DNA from: Bacillota bacterium
GTDB lineage: Bacteria; Bacillota; Clostridia; Acetivibrionales; DTU013
DNA: 64,000 nucleotides
Reading direction: 5' to 3'
Assembly (NCBI GenBank): GCA_023412915.1
Contig: JAEZRE010000014.1
Location: 1 to 64,000 of the forward strand
Part shown: positions 51,199-59,531 of the stretch, in pieces
How positions within the stretch are numbered: position 1 is the stretch's first letter
How the letters are laid out: each line of letters begins with the position of its first letter
Translations under genes and position numbers: made by a program
The notes under the pieces: generated by a model
The model's input: the letters and a program-made list of their open reading frames with translations, nothing else
The model's database searches: none
Told to the model about the DNA's origin: nothing

Positions 51199-52083
51199 CT
51201 AAGCCCTGGGATGTGTCTTTTTATAAACTTCCTTTATCCTGTTCTTTGCAATCTGCGCATATATCTGGGTGGATGAAATATCCGAATGCCCCAGCATCTC
51301 CTGTATGGACCTAAGGTCCGCTCCGTTTTCGAGCAGATGGGCCGCGAATGAATGCCTGAGCGTATGCGGCGTTATGTCCTTGCTGATCTGGGCCTGGTTC
51401 TTGTATTGCTTGATTATCTTCCAGAAGCCCTGTCTGGTCAGCCTTCCGCCGTTGATATTGACAAAAAGCGCCTTCTCGTCAATGTTCTGGATCAGAAGTG
51501 GCCTCGACTTGCTCAGATATTCCTTTAATGCGCTGATAGCCATTGAACCGATCGGGATCATTCTCTCACGCGTACCCTTGTTGCATTTTATGTAGGCAAG
51601 GTCTATGTTGAGATCCTGAGTATCGAGTTGAATAAGCTCCGATACCCTGATACCGGTGGCATATAGCAGCTCAAGCATGGCTTTGTCTCTGTAACCCTTA
51701 AGATCCACACATTGCGGCTGATCCAGCAACAGTTCGACTTCTTCCGGGGAAAGTATCTGCGGAAGCTTCTTTTCTACCTTCGGCGATTCCAGCTCAGCCG
51801 TCGGATCATGATCGATAAGTTTGTTCTTGGATATGTACTGGTAAAACGATCTTATAGACGCCAGATTCCTCGATATAGTCGAAGTGGCGCGCCCTTTTTT
51901 CTGCAAGTATAATAAATATGCGATCACTGTTGTTTTGTTCGAGTTGGAAATATTCTGCAGGTTGATCTCGTGCAGGTAATTAAAATATTGTTCGATATCA
52001 CGCCTGTATGATTGCAGCGTATTCATCGACAGGCGTTTATCCCTTTCCAGGAAATTGACGAATCTTTGCACTAAAGCTTCCAT
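51199..52083 (-). CDS. xerD: Tyrosine recombinase XerD
   Basis: XerD with XerC resolves chromosome dimers at dif. The 294-aa protein has the N-terminal SAM-like core-binding domain (YRRDIEQYFNYLHEINLQNI). The catalytic domain has Arg in ATGIRVSELIQLDTQDL, His-x-x-Arg in TPHTLRHSFAAHLLENG, His in LGHSDISSTQIY and the nucleophilic Tyr in that same segment. Its location by spoIIM, away from phage genes, supports the housekeeping role. GAAGGGG precedes the ATG. Confidence 0.94.
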   Translation of the reverse strand: MEALVQRFVNFLERDKRLSMNTLQSYRRDIEQYFNYLHEINLQNISNSNKTTVIAYLLYLQKKGRATSTISRNLASIRSFYQYISKNKLIDHDPTAELESPKVEKKLPQILSPEEVELLLDQPQCVDLKGYRDKAMLELLYATGIRVSELIQLDTQDLNIDLAYIKCNKGTRERMIPIGSMAISALKEYLSKSRPLLIQNIDEKALFVNINGGRLTRQGFWKIIKQYKNQAQISKDITPHTLRHSFAAHLLENGADLRSIQEMLGHSDISSTQIYAQIAKNRIKEVYKKTHPRA

Positions 52084-52334
52084 GTATAACTTCCCCTTCT
52101 CTTTAAACAGGAAAACTGTAATTATCGTATAAAAGTTGCTTAAAATGATTTTAATACATTTTATTACATATTGAAAGAAATATTTTCTATTAAATAGAAT
52201 TCTTTACTGTTTCAATATACTTTTTATACGGTATTGCACATTTTTCCTCTTTTAGTAAATATTATTTGTTTACGTAAATATTATATACCAAATTTGGGTA
52301 TTTATACTTGTAATTTATTATTTTCCGATATTAT

Positions 52335-52976
52335 TCAAGCAATAATTGCAGGTGCGATTATTCTTACCAGGACCGGTGTAATGTAGGCGTCAAAAATAAT
52401 TCCCGTTATAATGATACAGGTAAATACCAAAGTCACGAAGCAGTATGATACAAAAGCTGATTTGAGGCTTACTTTCTGGTCTTCCTGAACGTTTTTGCCC
52501 TTTGCTATCCTCATTGAAAAATTGATGCCGTTGACGCCTATTGCAACCAGGCAGGGTACTATGATTATCTCTTTTGGGAGCAGCGCCAGGCATGAAAAAA
52601 GTATTCCCCTGGTTCCCAGTGCGCTGATTATGAAGCCCGAACTGAAACCTGTTATGAAACCTTTAATTCCGAGGATTAGGAAAATGAATGGCAACCCGAT
52701 TATAGTAACTCCAAGGATCCATAAAACCCCTATCATTTTCAGGTTCTGCACCAGGCCGAGCGAAAACAGCTCACTGCTTTTAAAGCTCTGATTGCCGAAC
52801 AATTGCAGAAATCCCTGAAAATAATTCGATAGCTCATCTCTTTGCATATTGTTCAATCCATTGACTGTGAACGCCCCTGCGGAGATTCCAAGTACAAATG
52901 CCCCCAACAGGAAAAGGTAGCCGTTCCGGTTGGTTGTGATATGAGTTTTTATAGTCTCCTGCACCTGTTTGAACAA
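52335..52976 (-). CDS. spoIIM: Stage II sporulation protein M
   Basis: SpoIIM is a mother-cell membrane protein of the DMP complex (with SpoIID and SpoIIP) that drives engulfment during sporulation. The 213-aa protein has about five helices. The family segments GYLFLLGAFVLGISAGAFTV and FITGFSSGFIISALGTRGIL are present, with LLPKEIIIVPCLVAIGVNGI later. It starts with TTG after AGGGGTGATG. The 250-bp gap to xerD is AT-rich with ATATTT direct repeats and no gene. Confidence 0.94.
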   Translation of the reverse strand: MFKQVQETIKTHITTNRNGYLFLLGAFVLGISAGAFTVNGLNNMQRDELSNYFQGFLQLFGNQSFKSSELFSLGLVQNLKMIGVLWILGVTIIGLPFIFLILGIKGFITGFSSGFIISALGTRGILFSCLALLPKEIIIVPCLVAIGVNGINFSMRIAKGKNVQEDQKVSLKSAFVSYCFVTLVFTCIIITGIIFDAYITPVLVRIIAPAIIA

Positions 52977-53030
52977 AACATCACCCCTAAGTATTCTTTA
53001 GGAGTCGTTAAAATATAACTTTCGATAATC

Positions 53031-53150
53031 TTTTACGGGGAACTACACTAACCGCTCCATTCCCCGCAAAAGAATCGGAAATAATATTTTATCCGATCCT
53101 GGACAAAAAAATTTACAATATCATCATATGCACGTGATATTGTAAACTAT
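53031..53150 (-). terminator. Hairpins between nudix gene and spoIIM
   Basis: TTTACAATATCA pairs with TGATATTGTAAA (53111-53147), followed on the minus strand by TTTTTTT, a good terminator. A second hairpin, CTTTT(A)CGGGGAA / TTCCCCG(C)AAAAG, lies at 53031-53075 nearer spoIIM. Confidence 0.7.
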
Positions 53151-53183
53151 TCCTTACATAAATCGACCCGTATATTATTATGG

Positions 53184-53217
53184 CAAAAGTCAACCTGCTA
53201 AGCTTGCTTTGGTTGAC
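53184..53217 (-). terminator. Terminator directly after the nudix gene
   Basis: GTCAACC / GGTTGAC with a 15-nt loop followed by TTTT on the minus strand, immediately after the stop codon. Confidence 0.7.
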
Positions 53218-53218
53218 A

Positions 53219-53776
53219 TCACTTATAATTTATTTCGATTTTGCCGCTCAATATCTTGTCCGCGAGCAGTACGCCTATAATGGTTTTTGCGTCCGTGATC
53301 CTTCCGTTCAGGATCATTTCTATCAGCTCGGCTACAGGGTATCTTTCGGTGGATATGAATTCATCCTCGTCCGCGCAGCTTTCGCCTTCGCTCAGTCCGG
53401 TTGCGGAATACAGGTGCAGTACTTCGTCTGAAAAGCCCGGTGTACTGTGGATGCTGACAAGGTGCCTTATTTCTTTGGCGTCAAGACCTGTTTCCTCTTT
53501 CAGCTCTCTTTTTGCGCATACAAGCGGGTCCTCTCCCGGGTCCAGCTTTCCGGCCGGGATTTCAAGCGTTACGGTATCGATAGGCTTCCTGAATTGTCTT
53601 ACCATATAAACTTCGCCTTTTTCATTCAGAGGCACTATCACAGAAGCGCCCGGATGCCTGACGATATCGCGTGTCGCCTGCCTGCCGTCCGGCAGCGTTA
53701 CAGTGAGATTGTCCACATTGATGATATTTCCTTTATATATATGTTTCTCGGAAACTGTCTTTTCTTCGTAATTCAT
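53219..53776 (-). CDS. nudF: NUDIX hydrolase, ADP-ribose pyrophosphatase type
   Basis: Hydrolyses ADP-ribose and related nucleoside diphosphates. The 185-aa protein has the Nudix box GEDPLVCAKRELKEETGL (Gly, Glu, REUxEExGU pattern). Upstream lie EIPAGKLDP and VYMVRQFRKPIDTVTLEI, typical of YqkG/NudF. The ATG at 53776 follows GGAGGAGAG. It is 42 bp from rnhA and ends the proC-rnhA-nudF run. Confidence 0.92.
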   Translation of the reverse strand: MNYEEKTVSEKHIYKGNIINVDNLTVTLPDGRQATRDIVRHPGASVIVPLNEKGEVYMVRQFRKPIDTVTLEIPAGKLDPGEDPLVCAKRELKEETGLDAKEIRHLVSIHSTPGFSDEVLHLYSATGLSEGESCADEDEFISTERYPVAELIEMILNGRITDAKTIIGVLLADKILSGKIEINYK

Positions 53777-53817
53777 TCGAGTCTCTCCTCCGGTCAATAA
53801 TCTGTCATTTATGCCAT

Positions 53818-54315
53818 TTAGTTGTTATCGCTCTCACAGCCACTATCCCCTTCATTGTCCTTCTTTTCAGCGTGTTTCTTTATTTCGCCTGTTGCCAGCT
53901 TATCGCAGCGGTTGTTGTATTCGTTGTCCGAGTGCCCCTTAACCTTTATCCACCTGACCCTGTGTATGCCGGTCATTCCTGTCAGTTGCTCCCACAGATC
54001 CCTGTTCTTGACCTCGTCCTTGCTGCTGTTCCGCCAGCCGTTAAGCTTCCAGCCGTCTATCCAGTTGTTGGCGAATGCGTTGACGAGATACGAGCTATCG
54101 CTGTACAGCTCTACATCGCAGGGGTATTTCAGGGCTTTCAGCCCTTCTATCGCCGCGGTCAGTTCCATCCTGTTGTTTGTCGTGTACCCCTCGAAGCCGG
54201 ACAATTCCTTCTCCGTCCCACCATGTAAAAGGATCGCTCCCCAGCCGCCCTTACCCGGATTTCCGGAGCAGGCCCCGTCCGTATACACCTTTACCCTCTT
54301 CAGTTCCTTTTCCAT
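53818..54315 (-). CDS. rnhA: Ribonuclease HI
   Basis: Degrades RNA of RNA-DNA hybrids. The 165-aa protein contains the catalytic acids in VYTDGACSGNPGKGGWGAIL (Asp), NNRMELTAAIEGLKAL (Glu), YSDSSYLVNAF (Asp) and KGHSDNEYNNRCD (His, Asp). The length is normal, and an acidic tail follows. Its ATG touches the proC stop (TAAATG), so translation is coupled. Confidence 0.95.
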   Translation of the reverse strand: MEKELKRVKVYTDGACSGNPGKGGWGAILLHGGTEKELSGFEGYTTNNRMELTAAIEGLKALKYPCDVELYSDSSYLVNAFANNWIDGWKLNGWRNSSKDEVKNRDLWEQLTGMTGIHRVRWIKVKGHSDNEYNNRCDKLATGEIKKHAEKKDNEGDSGCESDNN

Positions 54316-55137
54316 TTATTTGCCCTCGGACTCACGGCCTATTTCCAGTGCGCGTCTTGTGCATTCCTTCATAGCTTCCATAATGGAATTGCGGAATCCG
54401 TTCTCCTCAAGCGACTTTACGGCTTCGATCGTCGTGCCTGCGGGAGAACAGACCTGGTCTTTGAGCTCCGCGGGGTGCAGTCCGGTTTCCCTGACCATCT
54501 TGGCAGAACCCAGAACAGCCTGCGAAGCCAGCTTGTAGGCAAGCTTCCTCGGGATCCCCTGCTGTACGGCGCCATCCGCCATTGCCTCTATCATCATGAA
54601 TATATATGCCGGGCTGCTGCTCGTAAGAGAAGTGACCTGGCTCATAAGCCTTTCCTCCAGCTCGTCCACCTTGCCGGAACCCTCGAACAGGCTTTTTACT
54701 ATTTCTTTCTCATTATCATTTATATTCTTGTCAAAGCAGACCAGCGTCATTCCTTCGCCTACGAGAACGGGCAGGTTGGGCATCGTCCTGACGACCTTTC
54801 TGTCCCTGCCGAGTATCGATTTGATGGTGTCGGAGGTAACTCCTACGGCTATCGATACCAGAACCTTGTTTTCAGTAAAGCTCCCCTTGATTTCTTCAAG
54901 CACCTGCCTGATATAGACCGGTTTCACTGCCAGTATTACGTAATCGCAGGCCGCCGTCAGTTCCGGGTTGCCGGCTGCGGCATAAACACCTGTCTCTCTT
55001 GCCAGCGCGTCAGCTTTGACCTTATCCGCATCGAAAATATATATGTCTTCTGGCTTCGCCGCGCCGGAGCATATGACTCCTTTCAGCAGTGGCGTCCCCA
55101 TGTTGCCGGTACCAATGAATCCTACCTTGATTCCCAT
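54316..55137 (-). CDS. proC: Pyrroline-5-carboxylate reductase
   Basis: Last step of proline synthesis, NAD(P)H-dependent. The 273-aa protein begins VGFIGTGNMGTPLLKGVICS (nucleotide fold). It contains YVILAVKPVYIRQVLEEIKG and the family signature in SSSPAYIFMMIEAMADGAVQ and QVCSPAGTTIEAVKSLEENG. A GGAG site precedes the ATG. It is the first gene of a proC-rnhA-nudix run and the last housekeeping gene before tRNA-Trp and the accessory region. Confidence 0.95.
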   Translation of the reverse strand: MGIKVGFIGTGNMGTPLLKGVICSGAAKPEDIYIFDADKVKADALARETGVYAAAGNPELTAACDYVILAVKPVYIRQVLEEIKGSFTENKVLVSIAVGVTSDTIKSILGRDRKVVRTMPNLPVLVGEGMTLVCFDKNINDNEKEIVKSLFEGSGKVDELEERLMSQVTSLTSSSPAYIFMMIEAMADGAVQQGIPRKLAYKLASQAVLGSAKMVRETGLHPAELKDQVCSPAGTTIEAVKSLEENGFRNSIMEAMKECTRRALEIGRESEGK

Positions 55138-55232
55138 ACAGGTTCACTCCGTTCCTATTGCTGGATTTTGATTTATACCATATCATAACACATCTTTTGA
55201 AAATAAATCCAGAGTATTTTTAGTATATCCCA

Positions 55233-55262
55233 TTGACATTGCCTTGCGGCATAATGTAGAAT
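55233..55262 (+). promoter_or_regulatory. tRNA-Trp promoter
   Basis: TTGACA (55233-55238), 18-bp spacer and TAGAAT (55257-55262), about 38 bp before the tRNA. Confidence 0.8.
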
Positions 55263-55300
55263 ATAAAAGTCCCTTTGATGGACGTAAGAAACGCATATAC

Positions 55301-55376
55301 AGGGGAGTAGCGCAATTGGTAGAGTAGCGGTCTCCAAAACCGTCGGTTGCAGGTTCGATCCCTGTCTCCCCTGCCA
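55301..55376 (+). tRNA. tRNA-Trp (CCA)
   Basis: 76-nt tRNA with acceptor AGGGGAG/CTCCCCT, discriminator G, encoded CCA and anticodon CCA at 55334-55336. The 3' end faces the accessory region and could be an integration site. Confidence 0.97.
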
Positions 55377-55377
55377 G

Positions 55378-55413
55378 AAGCATCAAGGCTCACAAGCTTT
55401 GGTGCTTTTTTAT
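55378..55413 (+). terminator. tRNA-Trp terminator
   Basis: AAGCATCAA pairs with TTGGTGCTT (one G-T pair), followed by TTTTTT. Confidence 0.8.
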
Positions 55414-55423
55414 TGTATTGTAA

Positions 55424-55476
55424 ATACCGACACTTTACCGACAACTCGAAATTCGCCGACTTTCTACCGACATTAA
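55424..55476. other. Clustered ACCGAC repeats beside tRNA-Trp (possible integrase arm sites)
   Basis: Four ACCGAC/GCCGAC motifs occur as two pairs, each about 11 bp apart: TACCGACACTTTACCGAC and GCCGACTTTCTACCGAC. The second pair is nearly identical to TTACCGACTTTCTTACCGAC at 60000-60020. Paired, helically phased repeats next to a tRNA 3' end fit arm-type binding sites of a tyrosine integrase. No integrase gene is in the window. Confidence 0.45.
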
Positions 55477-55619
55477 AACATGATTTCAGCAAATATATAT
55501 CCATTTTTCAATTAAAAGACTCATTTGCCTATCTCTGCTGTAAATAATAAGTTCCAAAAGAAGGATTTCCTCCCTTAATAATAGAATATTTCCTAAAAAA
55601 TATTATTCGGAGGTGCACC

Positions 55620-56042
55620 ATGCTTAAGTTGGAGATTAAGAACATCAACGCAAAATCAGTTTTCAAATCGTTTTTAATGGCATCTGCTATACCAGCAATA
55701 ATAGTTCTCGTAATAATGATTGTAGTAGTTGCCGTAACTTTAGCATCACCATATGATAATCCTGGTAATAATTCTGGCAGTGGAGGGTTATTGTTAACTA
55801 TCGGATATTTGCTTTTATACCCTATTTTATTTGGGCTATTAGGTATACTATTCGCTTTTTCATATAATTGGCTGGCAAAAAAGTTTGGCGGTCTCCGAAT
55901 AACATGTTCTGAATCCGTAGTTGATTCTACCCTTGATTCTGAAACAAAAAATAGAATGAAACTGCTGGAACGCTCATTTAAAGAAGGGATTCTCACTGAA
56001 GAAGAATACAATAATAAACGTCGGGAACTAGTTAAGCAATAA
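55620..56042 (+). CDS. Membrane protein with C-terminal SHOCT domain
   Basis: The 140-aa protein has two hydrophobic helices (about residues 18-42 and 60-85), separated by a Gly/Ser/Asn stretch. The C-terminus is a SHOCT motif, LLERSFKEGILTEEEYNNKR, a short domain often found at the end of bacterial membrane proteins and thought to mediate oligomerisation. TCGGAGGTG precedes the ATG. It is AT-richer than the genes to its left and is the first gene of the accessory region. Function unknown. Confidence 0.8.
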   Translation: MLKLEIKNINAKSVFKSFLMASAIPAIIVLVIMIVVVAVTLASPYDNPGNNSGSGGLLLTIGYLLLYPILFGLLGILFAFSYNWLAKKFGGLRITCSESVVDSTLDSETKNRMKLLERSFKEGILTEEEYNNKRRELVKQ

Positions 56043-56192
56043 AAGGTTATCTTGTATCAAATAAAGGACTTCATGGAACAGTTTGCTGTCCAGGTTTCGT
56101 AATTTTATAAAGTCCTCGATATACTTCTTTAATTTATTAAGACCTTTAGGTCAAAGCGGTAACCCCTATTCCTTATATGGAGCAGGGGTATT

Positions 56193-56380
56193 CTATTTAA
56201 TATTCAATTTATCCAAATACTTTTGTGTAGGAGGATGGTATACCTTGCATGGTGCATAACTTTATATATCGCTTTGGATAAGCTTATTTCGATAGACTTT
56301 CCTCTTACGTATCTGCAATGTTCCATATGATATTTTGTCCCTGCTGAAGTAACATAATAAATAATTTTCTCATCCTTCAT
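56193..56380 (-). pseudogene. Frameshifted small Ada-like metal-binding protein
   Basis: ATG at 56380 after AAGGGGATGG opens IIYYVTSAGTKYHMEHCRYV and then KSIEISLSKAIYK, the start of the Ada/ComE-C-terminal type zinc domain. One missing base then shifts the frame. The normal ending (YAPCKVYHPPTQKYLDKLNI) continues in the next frame to a stop at 56193, whereas frame one stops at 56204. A hairpin ACCCCT/AGGGGT (56162-56190) follows. It is either a pseudogene or a sequencing error. The rest of 56043-56575 shows no gene. Confidence 0.6.
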
Positions 56381-56575
56381 TTACCCATCCCCTTTTCCTT
56401 CCAGTATTCGCCATGCAATGGAAATATCCTGCTATTAGTATATATTTAATAGGCACAGAAGGGACATAGACTAAAGCTTCTACCCCTGAACTACAATATC
56501 TCTATCAAACTGGTAGACGGCAGTATAATATGCCTTATGATGGATAACGGAGGTATATAGAGCTAAAAAAGGATA

Positions 56576-58558
56576 TCATTCACCTAACGATTTATATATC
56601 TTATTGACTATTCTTTTCGTACGCTTTTCGGAACACTTATAAGCAACAAGAATATAAAGAATAATCGCTATTATTGCAGCAGCAACAGCTGACACAGCAC
56701 TCGCTACTTCAAAATCTTTTCCATTAAAAATTGTATGATTCTTGCAAATGTCACCTATGAGAGTAGAAATATTATTATTATACGCAATCAAAAATAATAT
56801 AACTAAAGATAACACAACAGTAATTGCTTCGCTAATTACAATATGGTCATTTACCGTTTTCCAAAATGAATTTTTCTTATCTGCTATTTTTTGGGCTGCT
56901 TTTTTAAATGTCTCTTCTTCAATACCTTTTTGTACTTTATCATTTTTTGTATTTAAATCATCTAGTTCTCTTTTAAATTCACCTTCAAGTTCGTTTTCTT
57001 TTGCTTGCAGAATTTTATCAAATGCTTTTTCTACAACCTCCTTTTCACTAGACTTAGTACCTATTTTATTGTCGATATGCATTTCTTCAATACACCTAAT
57101 GACTTTTTTCTTTAACTCCACATCGGATGTATGTTCATTAATTGATTGAATTATATGGAAATTTTTTTGCTTTATTTTATCATTGTGAAGTAATCTCAAA
57201 TTTATAAATTTACAAAATGCATTATAATCAGAATCTGTCCTACTTGTAAATTTAAGAATTATTGATAACCATTCACTTGGATAAAAGCATATTGGTGCTC
57301 CAGGGAAAACCATCGAAAGCCAATCATAAAACCTATGGTCAGCTGTAATAATAAAGTTTTTTGTATCAATACCCTCTTTATTAAGGACGTTCATCTTTTT
57401 TATAAACAAATAATTTTCTACATCATTTTTAGCAGAATCAATACTACAATGTCTATCTGGATTTCTCTTATTTTTATAGTCCATAAGACTTTTTGATAAT
57501 TTCGAAAATTCACTAGAGTTTTCAGTAAACTCAGCACTAGTAACATCTTCTCGGATAAACTCTGAAAGGCAATCTCTTACTTTGTTTTTTAAAAAATCTC
57601 TATAAGAATCATAATCATCATATCTATTACCATCAATTTTACACCAATTGTAATACATCTCATAAAAATCTTTATTATCATATTCGCCGAGCCTGTCAAG
57701 TTCACTCGGAGGGATAGGTTCATCCCCATTACTTAGCGTATTAATGTATTTTACCGCTTTGTCAACAACGAAGTATATTTCTGAATATGTAAAATTAGTA
57801 TAACAAACTTTTATATTTACCTCGTTACATTTTCTAATAAAGTGTTGAGTTATTTCTTGTCTCTCAACATTATTCATACCAATTAGTCTTAATATTATGT
57901 TTGAATCAAGGTAAAAATTGATATCTTTAAAGGTGTCTTTATATGCTTCAGCATCCTTCTTACATGTGAGCATTCCGTAATCTATACTATACGAGACTAT
58001 ACTATAGATACATTCATTTTTTTCTGGGTTTTCCCACTCAATGAAATCATTTATAATTTTTTTCTCTTTTTCATTTGCATAAAAATCACTTAATACCGGT
58101 TTAGTTATATCACCTGAAAGTAGCGTTAATAACGATTGTTTCCCAGAATTAAAGACGTGATAAATATATCTATTCACAGTTTCCCTAATTTTCTGAAATT
58201 CATTTTCAGGAATATTTTGATAATTACTCAAAAATTCAGTTACAAAGAACTCTAGATTATGATTATTACCTTCGATTTCTTTTAGACTTTGAATTCCGCT
58301 TGGCTTGAGTCGATAAAATCTTTCTTTTTCATCATATTTAAAATCATCATCTGATTGTAAAGCATCATTTATTTCTTTTTTAGAAAATTCTAATTCATAA
58401 TCAGTCTTTATCTGAGATGAAATCTTATTTGGACTAAATTTAGTTAAATTTGATTTAACTATTACCAATTTAGAAAGTAAACAAATGTATCTTTTTACTG
58501 TTGTCGGCGCATTCGAATGTGTCACCAGTGCAAGCCTAAAAATAATATCTCTATCCAT
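56576..58558 (-). CDS. Winged-helix + PIN-like nuclease domain + coiled coil + two membrane helices (candidate defence/toxin protein)
   Basis: I do not recognise this 660-aa protein as a named family. In order: an N-terminal winged-helix-like region (residues ~15-95, YICLLSKLVIVKSNLTKFSP to FYRLKPSG) and a helical stretch. A PIN-like domain with acids at D218 (NFYLDSNIILRLIG), E260 (TYSEIYFVVDKAV), D374/D379 (SIDSAKNDVENY) and D407 (FIITADHRFYDWL) follows. A charged coiled coil (~500-560) and two membrane helices (about 580-595 and 620-641) complete it. The ATG at 58558 has GGGGTG. It is very AT-rich and lies 44 bp after a 48-aa acidic ORF. RNase activity and membrane anchoring are inferred. 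Confidence 0.7.
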   Translation of the reverse strand: MDRDIIFRLALVTHSNAPTTVKRYICLLSKLVIVKSNLTKFSPNKISSQIKTDYELEFSKKEINDALQSDDDFKYDEKERFYRLKPSGIQSLKEIEGNNHNLEFFVTEFLSNYQNIPENEFQKIRETVNRYIYHVFNSGKQSLLTLLSGDITKPVLSDFYANEKEKKIINDFIEWENPEKNECIYSIVSYSIDYGMLTCKKDAEAYKDTFKDINFYLDSNIILRLIGMNNVERQEITQHFIRKCNEVNIKVCYTNFTYSEIYFVVDKAVKYINTLSNGDEPIPPSELDRLGEYDNKDFYEMYYNWCKIDGNRYDDYDSYRDFLKNKVRDCLSEFIREDVTSAEFTENSSEFSKLSKSLMDYKNKRNPDRHCSIDSAKNDVENYLFIKKMNVLNKEGIDTKNFIITADHRFYDWLSMVFPGAPICFYPSEWLSIILKFTSRTDSDYNAFCKFINLRLLHNDKIKQKNFHIIQSINEHTSDVELKKKVIRCIEEMHIDNKIGTKSSEKEVVEKAFDKILQAKENELEGEFKRELDDLNTKNDKVQKGIEEETFKKAAQKIADKKNSFWKTVNDHIVISEAITVVLSLVILFLIAYNNNISTLIGDICKNHTIFNGKDFEVASAVSAVAAAIIAIILYILVAYKCSEKRTKRIVNKIYKSLGE

Positions 58559-58583
58559 TTTTGCACCCCGTGACAAATTATAC

Positions 58584-58595
58584 TACCATTTGGTA
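58584..58595. promoter_or_regulatory. Inverted repeat between the small ORF and the PIN gene
   Basis: TACCA-TT-TGGTA lies in the 44-bp gap between the two genes, overlapping a TATAAT-like sequence on the minus strand. It could be an operator or internal promoter. Confidence 0.35.
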
Positions 58596-58602
58596 TAAAA
58601 TA

Positions 58603-58749
58603 TCAATTATTATTTACTTTTGCTTTGTTTGGTAATGATTCGCAAAATTCTTCATAACTTAAAATATCAGAATCTATAAATATGTCGAATGGTTCATTTA
58701 AAAAACCAAGTAAATATTCTCTATATAACTTTTTACTTTCATTATCCAT
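58603..58749 (-). CDS. 48-aa acidic protein encoded upstream of the PIN-membrane gene
   Basis: The frame reads MDNESKKLYREYLLGFLNEP then FDIFIDSDILSYEEFCESLP and ends KAKVNNN. It is acidic, helical-looking and has no cysteine pattern or membrane helix. An AGAGGTAATT site lies before the ATG. A TTGACA (58839-58844) may be its -35. It precedes the large PIN-domain gene by 44 bp on the same strand, an antitoxin-plus-toxin-like size order. No family recognised. Confidence 0.55.
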   Translation of the reverse strand: MDNESKKLYREYLLGFLNEPFDIFIDSDILSYEEFCESLPNKAKVNNN

Positions 58750-59180
58750 AATTACCTCTTCCTCAGTCCCCATTATGCCCATTTTGGATTCAATATTTCA
58801 CATTACCTAAATATTTTATGTGTCTATATCAAATTTTGTGTCAATTTTTGTTTTGAAAATATACATGCTTTCCGCTTCTATCGAAATCAAATGCCTTCAT
58901 CAATATCATTTCGATTCTTCACTGAATTTTGCTAGGAGTCACTACGGTTTTTGAAAACATTCTTCATTATTTACATGTGAGATTACCTTTACAGTTTGAA
59001 CCTCAAAATCTCGAGAAAATCCTGTTGCTTTTAGGCATTGCTCAAGCAGCATGATTTACGACTTTGTATAGACTAGTTTATACTCCTAATAAAAAAATTG
59101 CCTGCCCCCAATTTGCTGATTAAAGGCAGGCTTATATTAAAATTACACCTTCGCTACAGCTTCCTGTCTCTTAACTTTTC
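58750..59180. other. Non-coding AT-rich stretch
   Basis: I see no convincing gene. It contains the likely promoter of the small ORF and, at 59099-59133, a terminator for the minus-strand ORFs to the right. Confidence 0.5.
59099..59133 (-). terminator. Terminator after the small accessory ORFs
   Basis: GCCTGCC/GGCAGGC stem, followed on the minus strand by AATTTTTTT. Confidence 0.8.
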
Positions 59181-59279
59181 CTAATAGCTTAGATAATCTC
59201 CTCCATATGCTTTCCAGTCAAACTCCTGCCATACCCTTTTTATTACGCTAGAGTCCGGTGTAATTACATAGATTATCAT
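59181..59279 (-). CDS. Possible 32-aa ORF coupled to its upstream neighbour
   Basis: The frame reads MIIYVITPDSSVIKRVWQEF then DWKAYGGDYLSY. Its ATG overlaps the TGA of the preceding ORF (ATGA), a coupling arrangement, and a terminator follows. No family recognised. Confidence 0.35.
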   Translation of the reverse strand: MIIYVITPDSSVIKRVWQEFDWKAYGGDYLSY

Positions 59280-59467
59280 TTGTCTGTAAACAAAGCCAGC
59301 AGTCTACAGGCATCAATAAAATATGAGTTATCCCCGGTTTTGGCTTTATACCGATAAGCATCCTCTTTGAAATGTCGGATGCAAAGTATCAAAGTATCCA
59401 TTTCCTTCTTGTCAAGGTTTATGAATTGCCCTTCAATTTTAATGTATATTACCGTACACACCTCCAT
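59276..59467 (-). CDS. Small hypothetical protein
   Basis: From ATG 59467: MEVCTVIYIKIEGQFINLDK, ending in TGDNSYFIDACRLLALFTDK. 63 aa; the start is uncertain because the only GGAGG overlaps the first codons, and the frame remains open to 59548. It has no recognised domain and lies in a run of three small minus-strand ORFs within the accessory region. Confidence 0.45.
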   Translation of the reverse strand: MEVCTVIYIKIEGQFINLDKKEMDTLILCIRHFKEDAYRYKAKTGDNSYFIDACRLLALFTDK

Positions 59468-59531
59468 ACATAATGAGTTTATATTCCCTTGCTGAGATAA
59501 GCGGAATTTACCCCGAAATCTTAAGGTTTTC

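Noticed and set aside
55183..55504. Frames reading GETGIEPATDGFGDR / GRGDRDRTCNRRF across tRNA-Trp
   Set aside because: Well-known false ORFs produced by reading through a tRNA gene; the part beyond the tRNA was kept only as possible att DNA.
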